In this document: piece after piece, positions 1 to 6,424 of the stretch | How the letters are laid out: the number at the start of each line of letters is the position of its first letter | Numbering within the stretch: position 1 is the first letter of the stretch | NCBI GenBank assembly: GCA_018056205.1 | Contig: JAGPGC010000047.1 | Coordinates: forward strand, 1 to 7,975 | Length of the DNA: 7,975 nucleotides | Reading direction: 5' to 3' | DNA from: Candidatus Atribacteria bacterium | Lineage (GTDB): Bacteria > Atribacterota > Atribacteria > Atribacterales > Atribacteraceae | Notes under the pieces: model-generated | Told to the model about the DNA's origin: nothing | The model's input: the letters and a program-made list of their open reading frames with translations, nothing else | Databases searched by the model: none | Position numbers and translations under genes: made by a program

Positions 1-2
1 TC

Positions 3-86
3 GATTTTGAAATACCAGAAAATGAATTTCCAGCAACGGCTGCTGCAACTTTGAGTCAATTAATCCAGGAGAATGTTTTATGTTAA
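3..86 (+). CDS. C-terminal tail of an unidentified protein (5' end outside the window)
   Basis: Reading from base 3 gives 27 codons and a TAA stop at 84-86. The peptide starts DFEIPENEFP and ends LIQENVLC. I chose this frame because the other two hit stops at 8-10 and 52-54, and because its stop overlaps the ATG of the next gene by 7 bases, a common arrangement inside operons. The Ala-rich stretch followed by a leucine/isoleucine helix resembles the last helix of GT-B glycosyltransferases such as LpxB or MurG, which would suit a position just before an MsbA-like exporter. That is speculation from 27 residues. I do not recognise the protein. Confidence 0.55.
   Translation, partial: DFEIPENEFPATAAATLSQLIQENVLC
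67..72 (+). promoter_or_regulatory. Ribosome binding site of the ABC transporter
   Basis: AGGAGA lies seven bases before the ATG at 80, inside the coding tail of the preceding gene. It supports this start and translational coupling between the two genes. Confidence 0.75.
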
Positions 87-1813
87 AGGGGAAAAGCCTC
101 ATTAGGCTATTCAATTATCTTAAACCCTATGGTCGGTTAGTGGTCGGAGCACTGATTATGGGAATTTTAGGAGCTGGTATTAGCTTAACTTTTCCCTGGT
201 TGGTTAAGATCATAATTGACCAAGTTCTCATTCAAAAAAACCTGTTATTATTATTATTTATTACTTTCGGAATCATTTTTATATTCTTCATTAAGGGGTT
301 AACTTCATACATTCAAAATCTATGGATTTCTAAAGCTGGTTTCCGAGTAATCACTAAACTTCGTTCGGAATTATATCAACATATATATTCACTTTCAGCA
401 TCTTTTTTCCAAGAAAATCCAACCGGAGATATTATTTCCCGCATGACCAATGATGTAACAAATATTCAAAATCTTTTCTCTAATACTTTTATGAATATTT
501 TTATGGATCTACTCATATTGATTGGTTCAATAATAGTGTGCTTTTATATTAACTGGAAGCTTACTGCACTTTCAATTGTGGTTTTTCCTTTGGTAGGATT
601 GAGCATAGATTATTTAGGTAAGAAAATTCGAGGTGCATCGCATCTCCTTCAATCAAAAACTGCTGTCTTGACTGAACTTATTGAACGATCAGTTATTGGA
701 ATTAAAATAATTCAATCCTATGTTAGTGGTCATTATGAAGTTGAAAAATTTGAAAAAGAGAATGAGTTGAATTTTTATTTAGCTATGAAACAAGCAAAAG
801 CCAAAGCTCTTTTAACTCCTTTAATTGAGTTAATTGCATCCGTTGGTTTGACGATAATGATTTGGTTTGGAGGAAGAGAAGTGGTAAATGGAATACTCAC
901 TCCCGGAAGTTTGGTAGCTTTTTTGGGATATATAGCGTCGGCTGCTGCTCCACTTTCTCATCTTTCTACTAGTATACAAGCAATACAACAAAGCTTGGCT
1001 TCAGCAGAAAGGATATTTGAAATTCTTGATACTACATCACCAATTCAAGACCTCAGTGAAGCGGTTCCCATTAATGAAATTACTCAGGGGCTTGTCCTAA
1101 AAAATGTTTATTTTTCCTATGGAGGAGAAGTTATATTGAAAAATTTTTCCCTTCAAATCACCAAGGGTGAAAGAATTGGGATTGTTGGTCCCAGTGGTGC
1201 TGGTAAAACTACCCTCATTAATCTGCTGCTCCGTTTTTATGATCCTGATCAAGGTAGTATTGAAGTTGATGGCATTGATATTCGGAAAATCAAAATAGCC
1301 TCTCTTCGTCAACAAATGGGTGTTGTTCTTCAGGATTCTTTGGTTTTAGGCGGAACGGTTCGAGAGAATATTTTATATGGTAATTTTAATGCTTCAATGG
1401 ATGAAGTTATTAATGCGGCTCAGCGAGCCCATGCCCATGAGTTTATTATTAATTTGGAGAACGGTTATGATACCGAGCTGGGTGACATGGGTAAGCGGCT
1501 CTCGGGTGGACAAAAACAACGAGTTGCCATTGCTCGAGCTCTTCTGAAAAATCCTCCTATCCTTATTTTAGATGAAGCAACTTCCAGTCTTGATCCGGAG
1601 TCGGAAGATTATATTTTGGATACTATTCACCATCATCTTGGAAAAGATAAAATCGTCATTCTTATTGCTCACTCTTTAAAAATGGTTAAAGATTTAGACC
1701 GAATTATTTTGATCAGAGATGGAGAGATTCGGGGCATTGGAACTAATCAGGAGCTTTTAGAAAACAATTCCTATTATTATCAAATATTTGGGAAAGATCT
1801 TTATTCTTACTGA
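80..1813 (+). CDS. ABC half-transporter, MsbA-like (membrane and ATPase domains fused)
   Basis: This is a 577-residue type IV ABC exporter subunit that would act as a dimer in the inner membrane and use ATP to move a lipid or hydrophobic substrate outward. Six membrane segments are visible near residues 20-46, 54-75, 137-157, 160-178, 246-264 and 275-292. The ATPase half is complete: Walker A GPSGAGKTT at 370-378, Q-loop Gln418, signature LSGGQKQR at 474-481, Walker B ILILDE at 494-499, then the SLD D-loop, and H-loop His531. No catalytic residue is missing. Length and layout match MsbA, the lipid A flippase. An LpxB-related gene about 3.4 kb downstream makes a lipid role attractive, but drug and peptide exporters share this architecture, so the substrate is not proven. 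The start overlaps the upstream gene, so it is probably a distal operon gene. Its last 7 bases overlap the convergent DUF4416 gene. Confidence 0.93.
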   Translation: MLKGKSLIRLFNYLKPYGRLVVGALIMGILGAGISLTFPWLVKIIIDQVLIQKNLLLLLFITFGIIFIFFIKGLTSYIQNLWISKAGFRVITKLRSELYQHIYSLSASFFQENPTGDIISRMTNDVTNIQNLFSNTFMNIFMDLLILIGSIIVCFYINWKLTALSIVVFPLVGLSIDYLGKKIRGASHLLQSKTAVLTELIERSVIGIKIIQSYVSGHYEVEKFEKENELNFYLAMKQAKAKALLTPLIELIASVGLTIMIWFGGREVVNGILTPGSLVAFLGYIASAAAPLSHLSTSIQAIQQSLASAERIFEILDTTSPIQDLSEAVPINEITQGLVLKNVYFSYGGEVILKNFSLQITKGERIGIVGPSGAGKTTLINLLLRFYDPDQGSIEVDGIDIRKIKIASLRQQMGVVLQDSLVLGGTVRENILYGNFNASMDEVINAAQRAHAHEFIINLENGYDTELGDMGKRLSGGQKQRVAIARALLKNPPILILDEATSSLDPESEDYILDTIHHHLGKDKIVILIAHSLKMVKDLDRIILIRDGEIRGIGTNQELLENNSYYYQIFGKDLYSY

Positions 1814-2346
1814 TTTAAATGGATTTTGGACAGATCTTCTCGGTATAATTTCCTGATCTGGATTAGGGAGGGACGGTATTCTTTGCTAGCGTAGTCCGGA
1901 TAGGTGTATTCGAAGGGGCGAAAATCACCTTTTTCCCACCGGATGGTTGCTTCAGCGTAGATACCATTTCCAATATACACTCGGTGCGAAAAATTTTTTG
2001 TAGTAGCCAATACAATTTTACCTCCATCAAAATAACCTGGGTCGAGATTAATTCTTCTGGATATTTGGGTGTTTCCGGTTTTGGATTCAAGTTGATTGGT
2101 TAGTATTTTACGGTCGGCTAATTCCCCGGGGTCGATAAGTTTTTGAAAAACCAGAAATATTCTTTTTAATTTTTCACCAATTTCTTGATAATAATTGGTA
2201 TAAGTAAAATCAATAATAGGACTTTTCCATTGAATTGGACCAAGTTCTTTTTCTAAATAAGGAAGTATCATTTCGAGAACCGCTGAGCTTTCAAAGAGCA
2301 CGGCAATAAAGAACTTAACCGGATTTGGTTTTTTTATGGTTCCCAT
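1807..2346 (-). CDS. DUF4416 family protein
   Basis: The 179-residue protein matches what I know of DUF4416, a family of unknown function found in several mostly anaerobic or thermophilic bacterial groups. Recognisable blocks are RRINLDPGYF at 97-106, the core ATTKNFSHRVYIGNGIYAE at 114-132, and YTYPDY at 147-152. It looks like a soluble protein: no signal peptide, membrane helix or cysteine is visible. The full family length appears present. The ATG at 2344-2346 is preceded on this strand by AAAGGA (around 2355-2360) at normal spacing. The gene stands alone, divergent from the ferritin-like gene and convergent with the ABC transporter, with its TAA overlapping that gene's end. The family assignment is from memory of its conserved core. 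No biochemical role can be stated. Confidence 0.88.
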   Translation of the reverse strand: MGTIKKPNPVKFFIAVLFESSAVLEMILPYLEKELGPIQWKSPIIDFTYTNYYQEIGEKLKRIFLVFQKLIDPGELADRKILTNQLESKTGNTQISRRINLDPGYFDGGKIVLATTKNFSHRVYIGNGIYAEATIRWEKGDFRPFEYTYPDYASKEYRPSLIQIRKLYREDLSKIHLNQ

Positions 2347-2373
2347 AGAGTTATTCCTTTCGATTTTTGTTAA

Positions 2374-2382
2374 ATCATAGCA
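2374..2382 (-). promoter_or_regulatory. Probable extended -10 promoter for the DUF4416 gene
   Basis: Read on the - strand, these bases are TGCTATGAT: a TG dinucleotide, one base, then TATGAT, one mismatch from TATAAT. It sits about 28 bases before the DUF4416 ATG. I see no good -35 hexamer at 17 bases, which is tolerable for an extended -10 promoter. This is pattern-based only. Confidence 0.45.
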
Positions 2383-2514
2383 TAAACTATCTTAAATTTT
2401 TTGTTGAATTGGAAAATCGTTCAAAAAACCAATAACTTATATAACAGACTTTTTTAAAGCTAGAAGAGATTTTGGATTATGGTTATTTGCCCCTACTGAT
2501 TAAAATCATTTTCA

Positions 2515-2523
2515 TGTTACAAT
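2515..2523 (+). promoter_or_regulatory. Probable extended -10 promoter for the ferritin-like/DJ-1/dehydrogenase cluster
   Basis: TGTTACAAT forms an extended -10 (TG, one base, TACAAT). It would place a transcription start near 2530, leaving a leader of about 25 bases before the ATG at 2555. The -35 position (around 2495-2500, ACTGAT) is weak. I see no clear operator palindrome beside it, so control by PerR or a similar stress regulator can be neither supported nor excluded. Confidence 0.42.
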
Positions 2524-2539
2524 TATAGGAATGTTTATA

Positions 2540-2548
2540 AAGGAGTGA
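2540..2548 (+). promoter_or_regulatory. Strong Shine-Dalgarno of the ferritin-like gene
   Basis: AAGGAGTGA lies six bases before the ATG at 2555 and closely matches the anti-Shine-Dalgarno complement. It fixes the start codon. Confidence 0.8.
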
Positions 2549-2554
2549 TAGATT

Positions 2555-3040
2555 ATGGCCCTGCGCTTTTCTGCAGATGAAGTGTTAGAAATGGCGGTAG
2601 AACTGGAACGAAGAGGAATAGTATTTTATGAAAATTTATCTCAAAAGACTTCTGATCAAAAATCTAAGGAAATATTTATTTTTTTAGGCGAGGAGGAGAA
2701 AAAGCATTTAGAATATTTTCGAGAAACCAAGAATGACTTGAATACTCAAATCGATTTTATTCCAGATACTAAAGATGAAACTGTTAATTATCTTGGATCG
2801 TTGATTGAAAATGGAGTCTTAGGAAAAGTTCTACAAGGTCTTGACCTTACTCAAGGTGATAGTAGTATAGATAAAGCTTTAGAAGTTGGGATGGAAGTGG
2901 AAGAGGAAAGTGTAAAGTTTTATGAGAATTTAGAGATTATGGTTCCCGAATCGAAAAAAGAGTGGCTCAAAAAAATTATCCAAGAGGAGAAAAAACATTA
3001 CGCCATTTTACTGGGAATAAAAAAAGACCTAAAAAAGTAA
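2555..3040 (+). CDS. Rubrerythrin-type ferritin-like diiron protein lacking rubredoxin
   Basis: This 161-residue, probably cytoplasmic four-helix-bundle protein carries two copies of the ferritin-like iron-binding pattern. The first pairs Glu18 in helix one (ELERRGIVFYENL) with Glu48-x-x-His51. The second pairs a glutamate around 116-118 (EVEEESVKFYENL) with Glu145-x-x-His148. This matches the rubrerythrin/YciE-like diiron family, which handles peroxide or stores iron in anaerobes. Canonical rubrerythrin has a C-terminal rubredoxin domain with CxxC pairs. This protein stops after the bundle and contains no cysteine, so it would need a separate electron donor. It heads a three-gene cluster, 36 bases before the DJ-1/peroxiredoxin fusion, supporting a redox or oxygen-stress role. 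The fold is firm. The reaction (peroxidase, oxidase or iron storage) is inferred. Confidence 0.88.
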   Translation: MALRFSADEVLEMAVELERRGIVFYENLSQKTSDQKSKEIFIFLGEEEKKHLEYFRETKNDLNTQIDFIPDTKDETVNYLGSLIENGVLGKVLQGLDLTQGDSSIDKALEVGMEVEEESVKFYENLEIMVPESKKEWLKKIIQEEKKHYAILLGIKKDLKK

Positions 3041-3060
3041 TTATTTGAGATTGAGCTACA

Positions 3061-3066
3061 AAGGAG
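3061..3066 (+). promoter_or_regulatory. Ribosome binding site that decides the DJ-1 fusion start
   Basis: AAGGAG ends one base before the in-frame ATG at 3068, too close for use. It lies ten bases before the in-frame TTG at 3077, which is workable. A third candidate, ATG at 3095, has GGAGG only three bases upstream and would cut the first beta-strand (RRVMIFIE). TTG at 3077 is therefore preferred. Confidence 0.6.
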
Positions 3067-3076
3067 AATGTGTCAG

Positions 3077-4048
3077 TTGAATAATCGGAGGGTAATGATT
3101 TTTATTGAAAATTTATATCAAGAATTGGAACTCTGGTATCCCTTACTTCGGCTCCAGGAAGAGGGGATAGAGACCAAATTAATAGGGACTGGATCTTCCG
3201 ATTTGTATAGTGGAAGAAATGGTTTTCCAGCTAAACCTGAAACTACTGCTTCTTCAATAACCTCACGGGATTTTGATGGGGTTATTATTCCGGGTGGTTT
3301 TGCTCCCGATTATCTGCGGCGGTATCCAGCTGTTATCAATTTAGTAAAGGAAACTTTTCAACAAGGAAAGCTTATAGGAGCACTCTGTCATGGTCCCAGT
3401 GTTCTTATTTCTGCCGATATCGTTCGGGGGAAAAGGATTACTGGTAATTATGCCATACGTGATGATATTGTGAATGCGGGTGGAGAATATGTTGATCTAA
3501 AAACTGTGGCTGATGGAAACATTCTTACTGCACAAGGGCCTAATGACTTACCGGTTTTTATGAAAGAAGTCATTGGTTTTTTTTCGCAATCAAAGCCTCG
3601 TTTAAAGAGTCCATTCCCGGATGGCCTTCTTTTCGATACAAATTTGGAGGTAAAAAGTCTTTCTACAATAATAAAAGGATTTCCTACTGTTCTTCTCTTT
3701 TTTGATTCAATAGCGAGTCCAACAGCTCAGAAAGCTTTAGTTGAATGTAATCACCACTCGGAATCAATTCATCAACTTGGTGGAAAATTCTTAGCGATAA
3801 GCATTGATAGTGTATTTGTGCAAAAAGAATATTCTCAAAAGTTGGGAATAGTTTACCCGTTATTTAGTGATGTTAGTTGTAAAATAATTCGTGCCTTTGG
3901 AGTAAAAGGGAAAAATGATTTAGCCGAGTGGGCAGTTTTTATGATTGATGGAAATGGAATTCTTCGCTACTCGGAAAATTGTCCGAGAGGCGAAATTGAT
4001 AACCTGCCAGGTTTTAAAAGACATTTAGAAAGCCTATTTAATCGTTAA
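3077..4048 (+). CDS. DJ-1/PfpI domain fused to a degenerate peroxiredoxin domain
   Basis: Starting at TTG 3077, the protein has 323 residues in two domains. Residues 1 to about 170 are a PfpI-type DJ-1 domain: Glu11 near the N-terminus, PGGFAPDYLRR around Asp78, and the nucleophile elbow ALCHGP with Cys104-His105. Family members are described as intracellular proteases, glyoxalases or deglycases. Residues from about 180 to 323 have the thioredoxin-like fold of AhpC/TSA peroxiredoxins, seen in FPTVLLFF, LAISIDSVF, YPLFSD and VFMIDGNG. Aligned by eye with AhpC, the peroxidatic cysteine motif (T-x-x-C) reads Ser-Pro-Thr-Ala (214-217), and the conserved arginine before the FxxD strand is Trp285. 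Standard peroxidase activity is therefore unlikely. Cysteines remain elsewhere, at 224, 268 and 302. The gene sits between the ferritin-like and dehydrogenase genes with short gaps, suggesting stress or carbonyl repair. The start could instead be ATG 3068. Confidence 0.87.
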   Translation: MNNRRVMIFIENLYQELELWYPLLRLQEEGIETKLIGTGSSDLYSGRNGFPAKPETTASSITSRDFDGVIIPGGFAPDYLRRYPAVINLVKETFQQGKLIGALCHGPSVLISADIVRGKRITGNYAIRDDIVNAGGEYVDLKTVADGNILTAQGPNDLPVFMKEVIGFFSQSKPRLKSPFPDGLLFDTNLEVKSLSTIIKGFPTVLLFFDSIASPTAQKALVECNHHSESIHQLGGKFLAISIDSVFVQKEYSQKLGIVYPLFSDVSCKIIRAFGVKGKNDLAEWAVFMIDGNGILRYSENCPRGEIDNLPGFKRHLESLFNR

Positions 4049-4056
4049 TTCAAAAT

Positions 4057-4065
4057 AAGGAGGAG
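4057..4065 (+). promoter_or_regulatory. Shine-Dalgarno setting the dehydrogenase start at 4072
   Basis: AAGGAGGAG is a near-perfect site six bases before the ATG at 4072. It abuts an in-frame TTG at 4066, which is too close to serve, and is too far from the ATG at 4084. Confidence 0.82.
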
Positions 4066-4071
4066 TTGATT

Positions 4072-5115
4072 ATGTCTCAACTAATGAAAGTTGCAGTTAT
4101 GAAAGGAATCAAAAATATTGAAATTGAAAACCGCCCCATTCCCATCCCCAAACCGGATGAAGTTTTAGTTCGAATTAAAAGTGTAGGAGTTTGTGGCTCA
4201 GATATACATTATTTTGTTGAAGGTCGCATTGGAGACTATGTTGTTCAGCCTCCCTTCATTTTAGGCCATGAATGTTCCGGTGAGGTTGTCGAAATTGGTG
4301 CTGGAGTAAAAGATCTAAAACCGGGGGATCGAGTAACTATGGAACCAGGTATCCCCTGTGGTAAATGTGAAAACTGCCGTATTGGTCGTTATAATCTTTG
4401 TCCGGATGTTATTTTTTGGGCGACCCCTCCCATTGATGGGTCTTTTTGTGAGTATGTTACTCATCCGGCTCGTTTTACCTATCCTATTGCCAATCATGTT
4501 TCATTTGAAGAAGCAGCTCTTGTTGAACCGCTTTCCGTAGGTATGTATGCTACTCGACGAGCTCGAGTGGAACCAGGGGAAACCGCATTAGTTTTAGGAA
4601 GTGGCACCATTGGCTTAGTAACTATTGAAGCTCTTTTAGCCAGAGGCATAACCAAAGTAATTGCTGTGGATATTGTGGATATGAGACTACAAAAAGCGAA
4701 AGAATTAGGAGCATTCTATACTATCAATCCCAAAAAAGAAAATGTAGTAGAGGTAATAAAAGATCTTACTAAAAATAAAGGCGTTCATGTGGTTTTTGAA
4801 ACAGCAGGAAGCATTGAAACCACTCAAATGACGGTTGAAGTTGCTAAAAGAGGAGGAAGAGTGGTTTTGGTTGGTCTTCCTTCTCAAGCCGAATTCAATT
4901 TTAATATCATTAAGACCATTGATAAAGAACTGGATGTTCTCGGTATATTTCGTTATGCCAATGCTTATCCCGGATGTGTTGATTTACTCAATTCAGGTCG
5001 GGTTGATTTGAAGTCATTAATTACCCATCGTTTTCCCTTGGAAAAAGCTCAGGAAGCACTTCTCTTTGCCCATGAACATAAAACTGAATCAATCAAAGTG
5101 GTGGTGAATTTATAG
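4072..5115 (+). CDS. Zinc-dependent medium-chain dehydrogenase, sorbitol/xylitol (L-iditol 2-dehydrogenase) type
   Basis: This 347-residue cytoplasmic MDR-family enzyme should oxidise a secondary alcohol, probably a polyol, with NAD. Catalytic zinc ligands are Cys41 in GVCGSD, His66-Glu67 in GHECSGE and probably Glu152 in VEPLSVG. The structural zinc lobe is complete at Cys96, Cys99, Cys102 and Cys110. The Rossmann motif GSGTIG spans 176-181, and Asp200 at the end of the second strand favours NAD over NADP. The N-terminal [13 protein letters not shown] and the C-terminal [16 protein letters not shown] look most like sorbitol/xylitol dehydrogenases. Exact substrate cannot be read from sequence; threonine or other alcohol dehydrogenases are alternatives. 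It lies 23 bases after the DJ-1 fusion and is probably co-transcribed. No sugar transporter or kinase is adjacent, so a catabolic operon is not evident, and a role in reducing carbonyls is possible. Confidence 0.92.
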   Translation: MSQLMKVAVMKGIKNIEIENRPIPIPKPDEVLVRIKSVGVCGSDIHYFVEGRIGDYVVQPPFILGHECSGEVVEIGAGVKDLKPGDRVTMEPGIPCGKCENCRIGRYNLCPDVIFWATPPIDGSFCEYVTHPARFTYPIANHVSFEEAALVEPLSVGMYATRRARVEPGETALVLGSGTIGLVTIEALLARGITKVIAVDIVDMRLQKAKELGAFYTINPKKENVVEVIKDLTKNKGVHVVFETAGSIETTQMTVEVAKRGGRVVLVGLPSQAEFNFNIIKTIDKELDVLGIFRYANAYPGCVDLLNSGRVDLKSLITHRFPLEKAQEALLFAHEHKTESIKVVVNL

Positions 5116-5144
5116 AAGGAACCTTTTTATTTGGTTCTACCTTC
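5115..5144 (+). terminator. Imperfect hairpin after the dehydrogenase gene, weak terminator candidate
   Basis: GAAGGAACC (5115-5123) can pair with GGTT (5133-5136) and CCTTC (5140-5144), leaving a 9-base loop and a three-base bulge (CTA). It starts on the last base of the TAG stop. It is followed by six A and only four T, so it lacks a proper U-tract. It may attenuate or mark an mRNA 3' end, not terminate fully. Confidence 0.35.
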
Positions 5145-5185
5145 AAAAAATTTTCCTAAAGGCATTATTCTGGGTTTAATTGTTA

Positions 5186-6367
5186 ATGTCACAAAAAAAT
5201 TTATTACTTATTAGTAATGGATATGGAGAAGATTCTTTTTCGTCTCTTTTATTAGAAAAACTTCTTCAATTCACTAAAGAAAATCAAATACCAAGTTCTT
5301 TTTTTGTTATTCCTTTGGTGGGTAAAGGGGCACAATTTTTACCAGGTAAATCTCAGAATCCCGATCGAGTGTCCCTTATTATTCCACCCTTTTCTTTACC
5401 GAATGGAGGAGTGTATCTTGGTTCAGGATGGCAAAAATCGATAAGACTTATAGAAGATGGATTTCGAGGGGTTATACCCAATAGTAGGTTTATTCTACAT
5501 GAGTTACGAAAAATTAAAAATAAAGTTGATGCAGTAATTGGCGTTGGCGATTTTATCCCACCTTTATTGAACAAGTTATTCTTAAAGAAAAAATTATATA
5601 TGATAGCTTGTGCTCATACTTGGTTATTAAAAAGAACCAATCAACCCTTGGAAAGAATAGGTCGTTTGACTAGATATCTCTTCCGGGACGGCTGCCATCA
5701 GGTTTATACTCGTGATCGGTTGACCGAACAATGGTTTCTCCAATTGGGTATTTCAGCAAAATATTTAGGATTTTTAGGACCAGATATAAGAAAAAAGGAA
5801 GGAAATAGAACCAAGATCGTTTTTTTGCCAGGAAGCCGTAAGGATTGGAAGAGCAATCTTCAATTTTTTTTCCAGGCCTTTAAAATGATGAGTTCTCAAG
5901 ACTTAAAAAACTATAAACCTCATATTGTTTTTTCACCAGGTATTGATATTCAGGCTCTCCAATTTTTTTTAACACCCCTTTTGCAAAACCATCATTTATC
6001 TCTATCTTGGAGTCGAGGCGATTATTTTCAGCACCTTTCTGAATCAGCTTTGGTGGTTGGTTTTGCCGGCACTGCTATTGAGCAAGCAGCTTTTTTAGGG
6101 ATTCCATCGATTGAACCCTGGCAAGAAAATGCCCTTCAAGCCAATCAGGATTTTATGGAAAATCGGCAAAAACTCCTCCTTCGGGAAGCACTAATCCCAG
6201 GTGGAAGTATACCTTCTCAACTGGCTCAAATTCTTAAAAATACCTTATTAAACTTACCGGATTTTCAAAGAGCAGCCTCAGACTTTAGTCAAAAGGTTTG
6301 GGAAGGGAAAGCTAATGGTGGAATGGCTATTGCTGAAAATATCATGACATCTTTAATCAATCAGTGA
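5186..6367 (+). CDS. Lipid-A-disaccharide synthase-related glycosyltransferase (GT19/LpxB-like, GT-B fold)
   Basis: This 393-residue protein resembles the LpxB-related family described from cyanobacteria and Deinococcus (TIGR03492 type), not classical LpxB. It opens with LLLISNGYGED (Asn11, Gly12, Gly14, Glu15, Asp16), the SNGxGED signature of that group. It continues with a VIGVGDFIPP segment, then the second Rossmann lobe with FLPGSRKDW (Pro215-Arg218) and GFAGTAIEQ (292-300), which correspond to LpxB sugar-nucleotide binding motifs. It probably transfers a sugar to a lipid or glycolipid at the cytoplasmic face of the membrane; donor and acceptor are unknown. I chose ATG 5186. A TTG at 5180 is in frame, directly after an in-frame TAA at 5177-5179. 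Neither has a good Shine-Dalgarno, unlike the neighbouring genes. The gap to the dehydrogenase is 70 bases with a weak hairpin, so co-transcription is uncertain. The stop lies inside a strong hairpin. Confidence 0.86.
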   Translation: MSQKNLLLISNGYGEDSFSSLLLEKLLQFTKENQIPSSFFVIPLVGKGAQFLPGKSQNPDRVSLIIPPFSLPNGGVYLGSGWQKSIRLIEDGFRGVIPNSRFILHELRKIKNKVDAVIGVGDFIPPLLNKLFLKKKLYMIACAHTWLLKRTNQPLERIGRLTRYLFRDGCHQVYTRDRLTEQWFLQLGISAKYLGFLGPDIRKKEGNRTKIVFLPGSRKDWKSNLQFFFQAFKMMSSQDLKNYKPHIVFSPGIDIQALQFFLTPLLQNHHLSLSWSRGDYFQHLSESALVVGFAGTAIEQAAFLGIPSIEPWQENALQANQDFMENRQKLLLREALIPGGSIPSQLAQILKNTLLNLPDFQRAASDFSQKVWEGKANGGMAIAENIMTSLINQ

Positions 6368-6395
6368 CTAAGTTTTGATAGGTCACTGATTGATT
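6355..6395. terminator. Perfect 14-bp inverted repeat, probable bidirectional terminator
   Basis: AATCAATCAGTGAC (6355-6368) is perfectly complementary to GTCACTGATTGATT (6382-6395), with a 13-base loop. On the + strand the stem ends in a TTTT run (6394-6397). The last codons and the TGA stop (6365-6367) of the LpxB-related gene lie within the left arm. The - strand ACT gene ends at 6425, so the hairpin is well placed to stop transcription from both sides. The T-tract is short in both directions, so efficiency is uncertain. Confidence 0.7.
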
Positions 6396-6424
6396 TTAGC
6401 CTTATTATCAAATGTTAAAACCTT

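Noticed and set aside
1097..1315. 72-codon - strand open frame inside the ABC transporter ATPase region
   Set aside because: It lies antisense to the highly conserved Walker A region and has no ribosome binding site or family resemblance.
1831..1860. CAGATC...GATCTG inverted repeat just after the ABC transporter stop
   Set aside because: It is only 6 bp with an 18-base loop, has no T-tract and lies inside DUF4416 coding sequence. It is likely chance.
1863..2090. 75-codon - strand open frame within the DUF4416 gene
   Set aside because: It is a shifted-frame shadow of a gene whose own frame encodes recognised conserved blocks.
4066..4068. TTG as the dehydrogenase start
   Set aside because: It directly abuts the Shine-Dalgarno sequence. 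The ATG at 4072 has proper spacing.
4315..4540. Open frames on both strands (4315-4497 -, 4358-4540 +) across the zinc lobe of the dehydrogenase
   Set aside because: The dehydrogenase frame carries all expected Cys ligands. The other two frames give low-complexity peptides with no start signal. The apparent hydrophobic peptide is a frame artefact.
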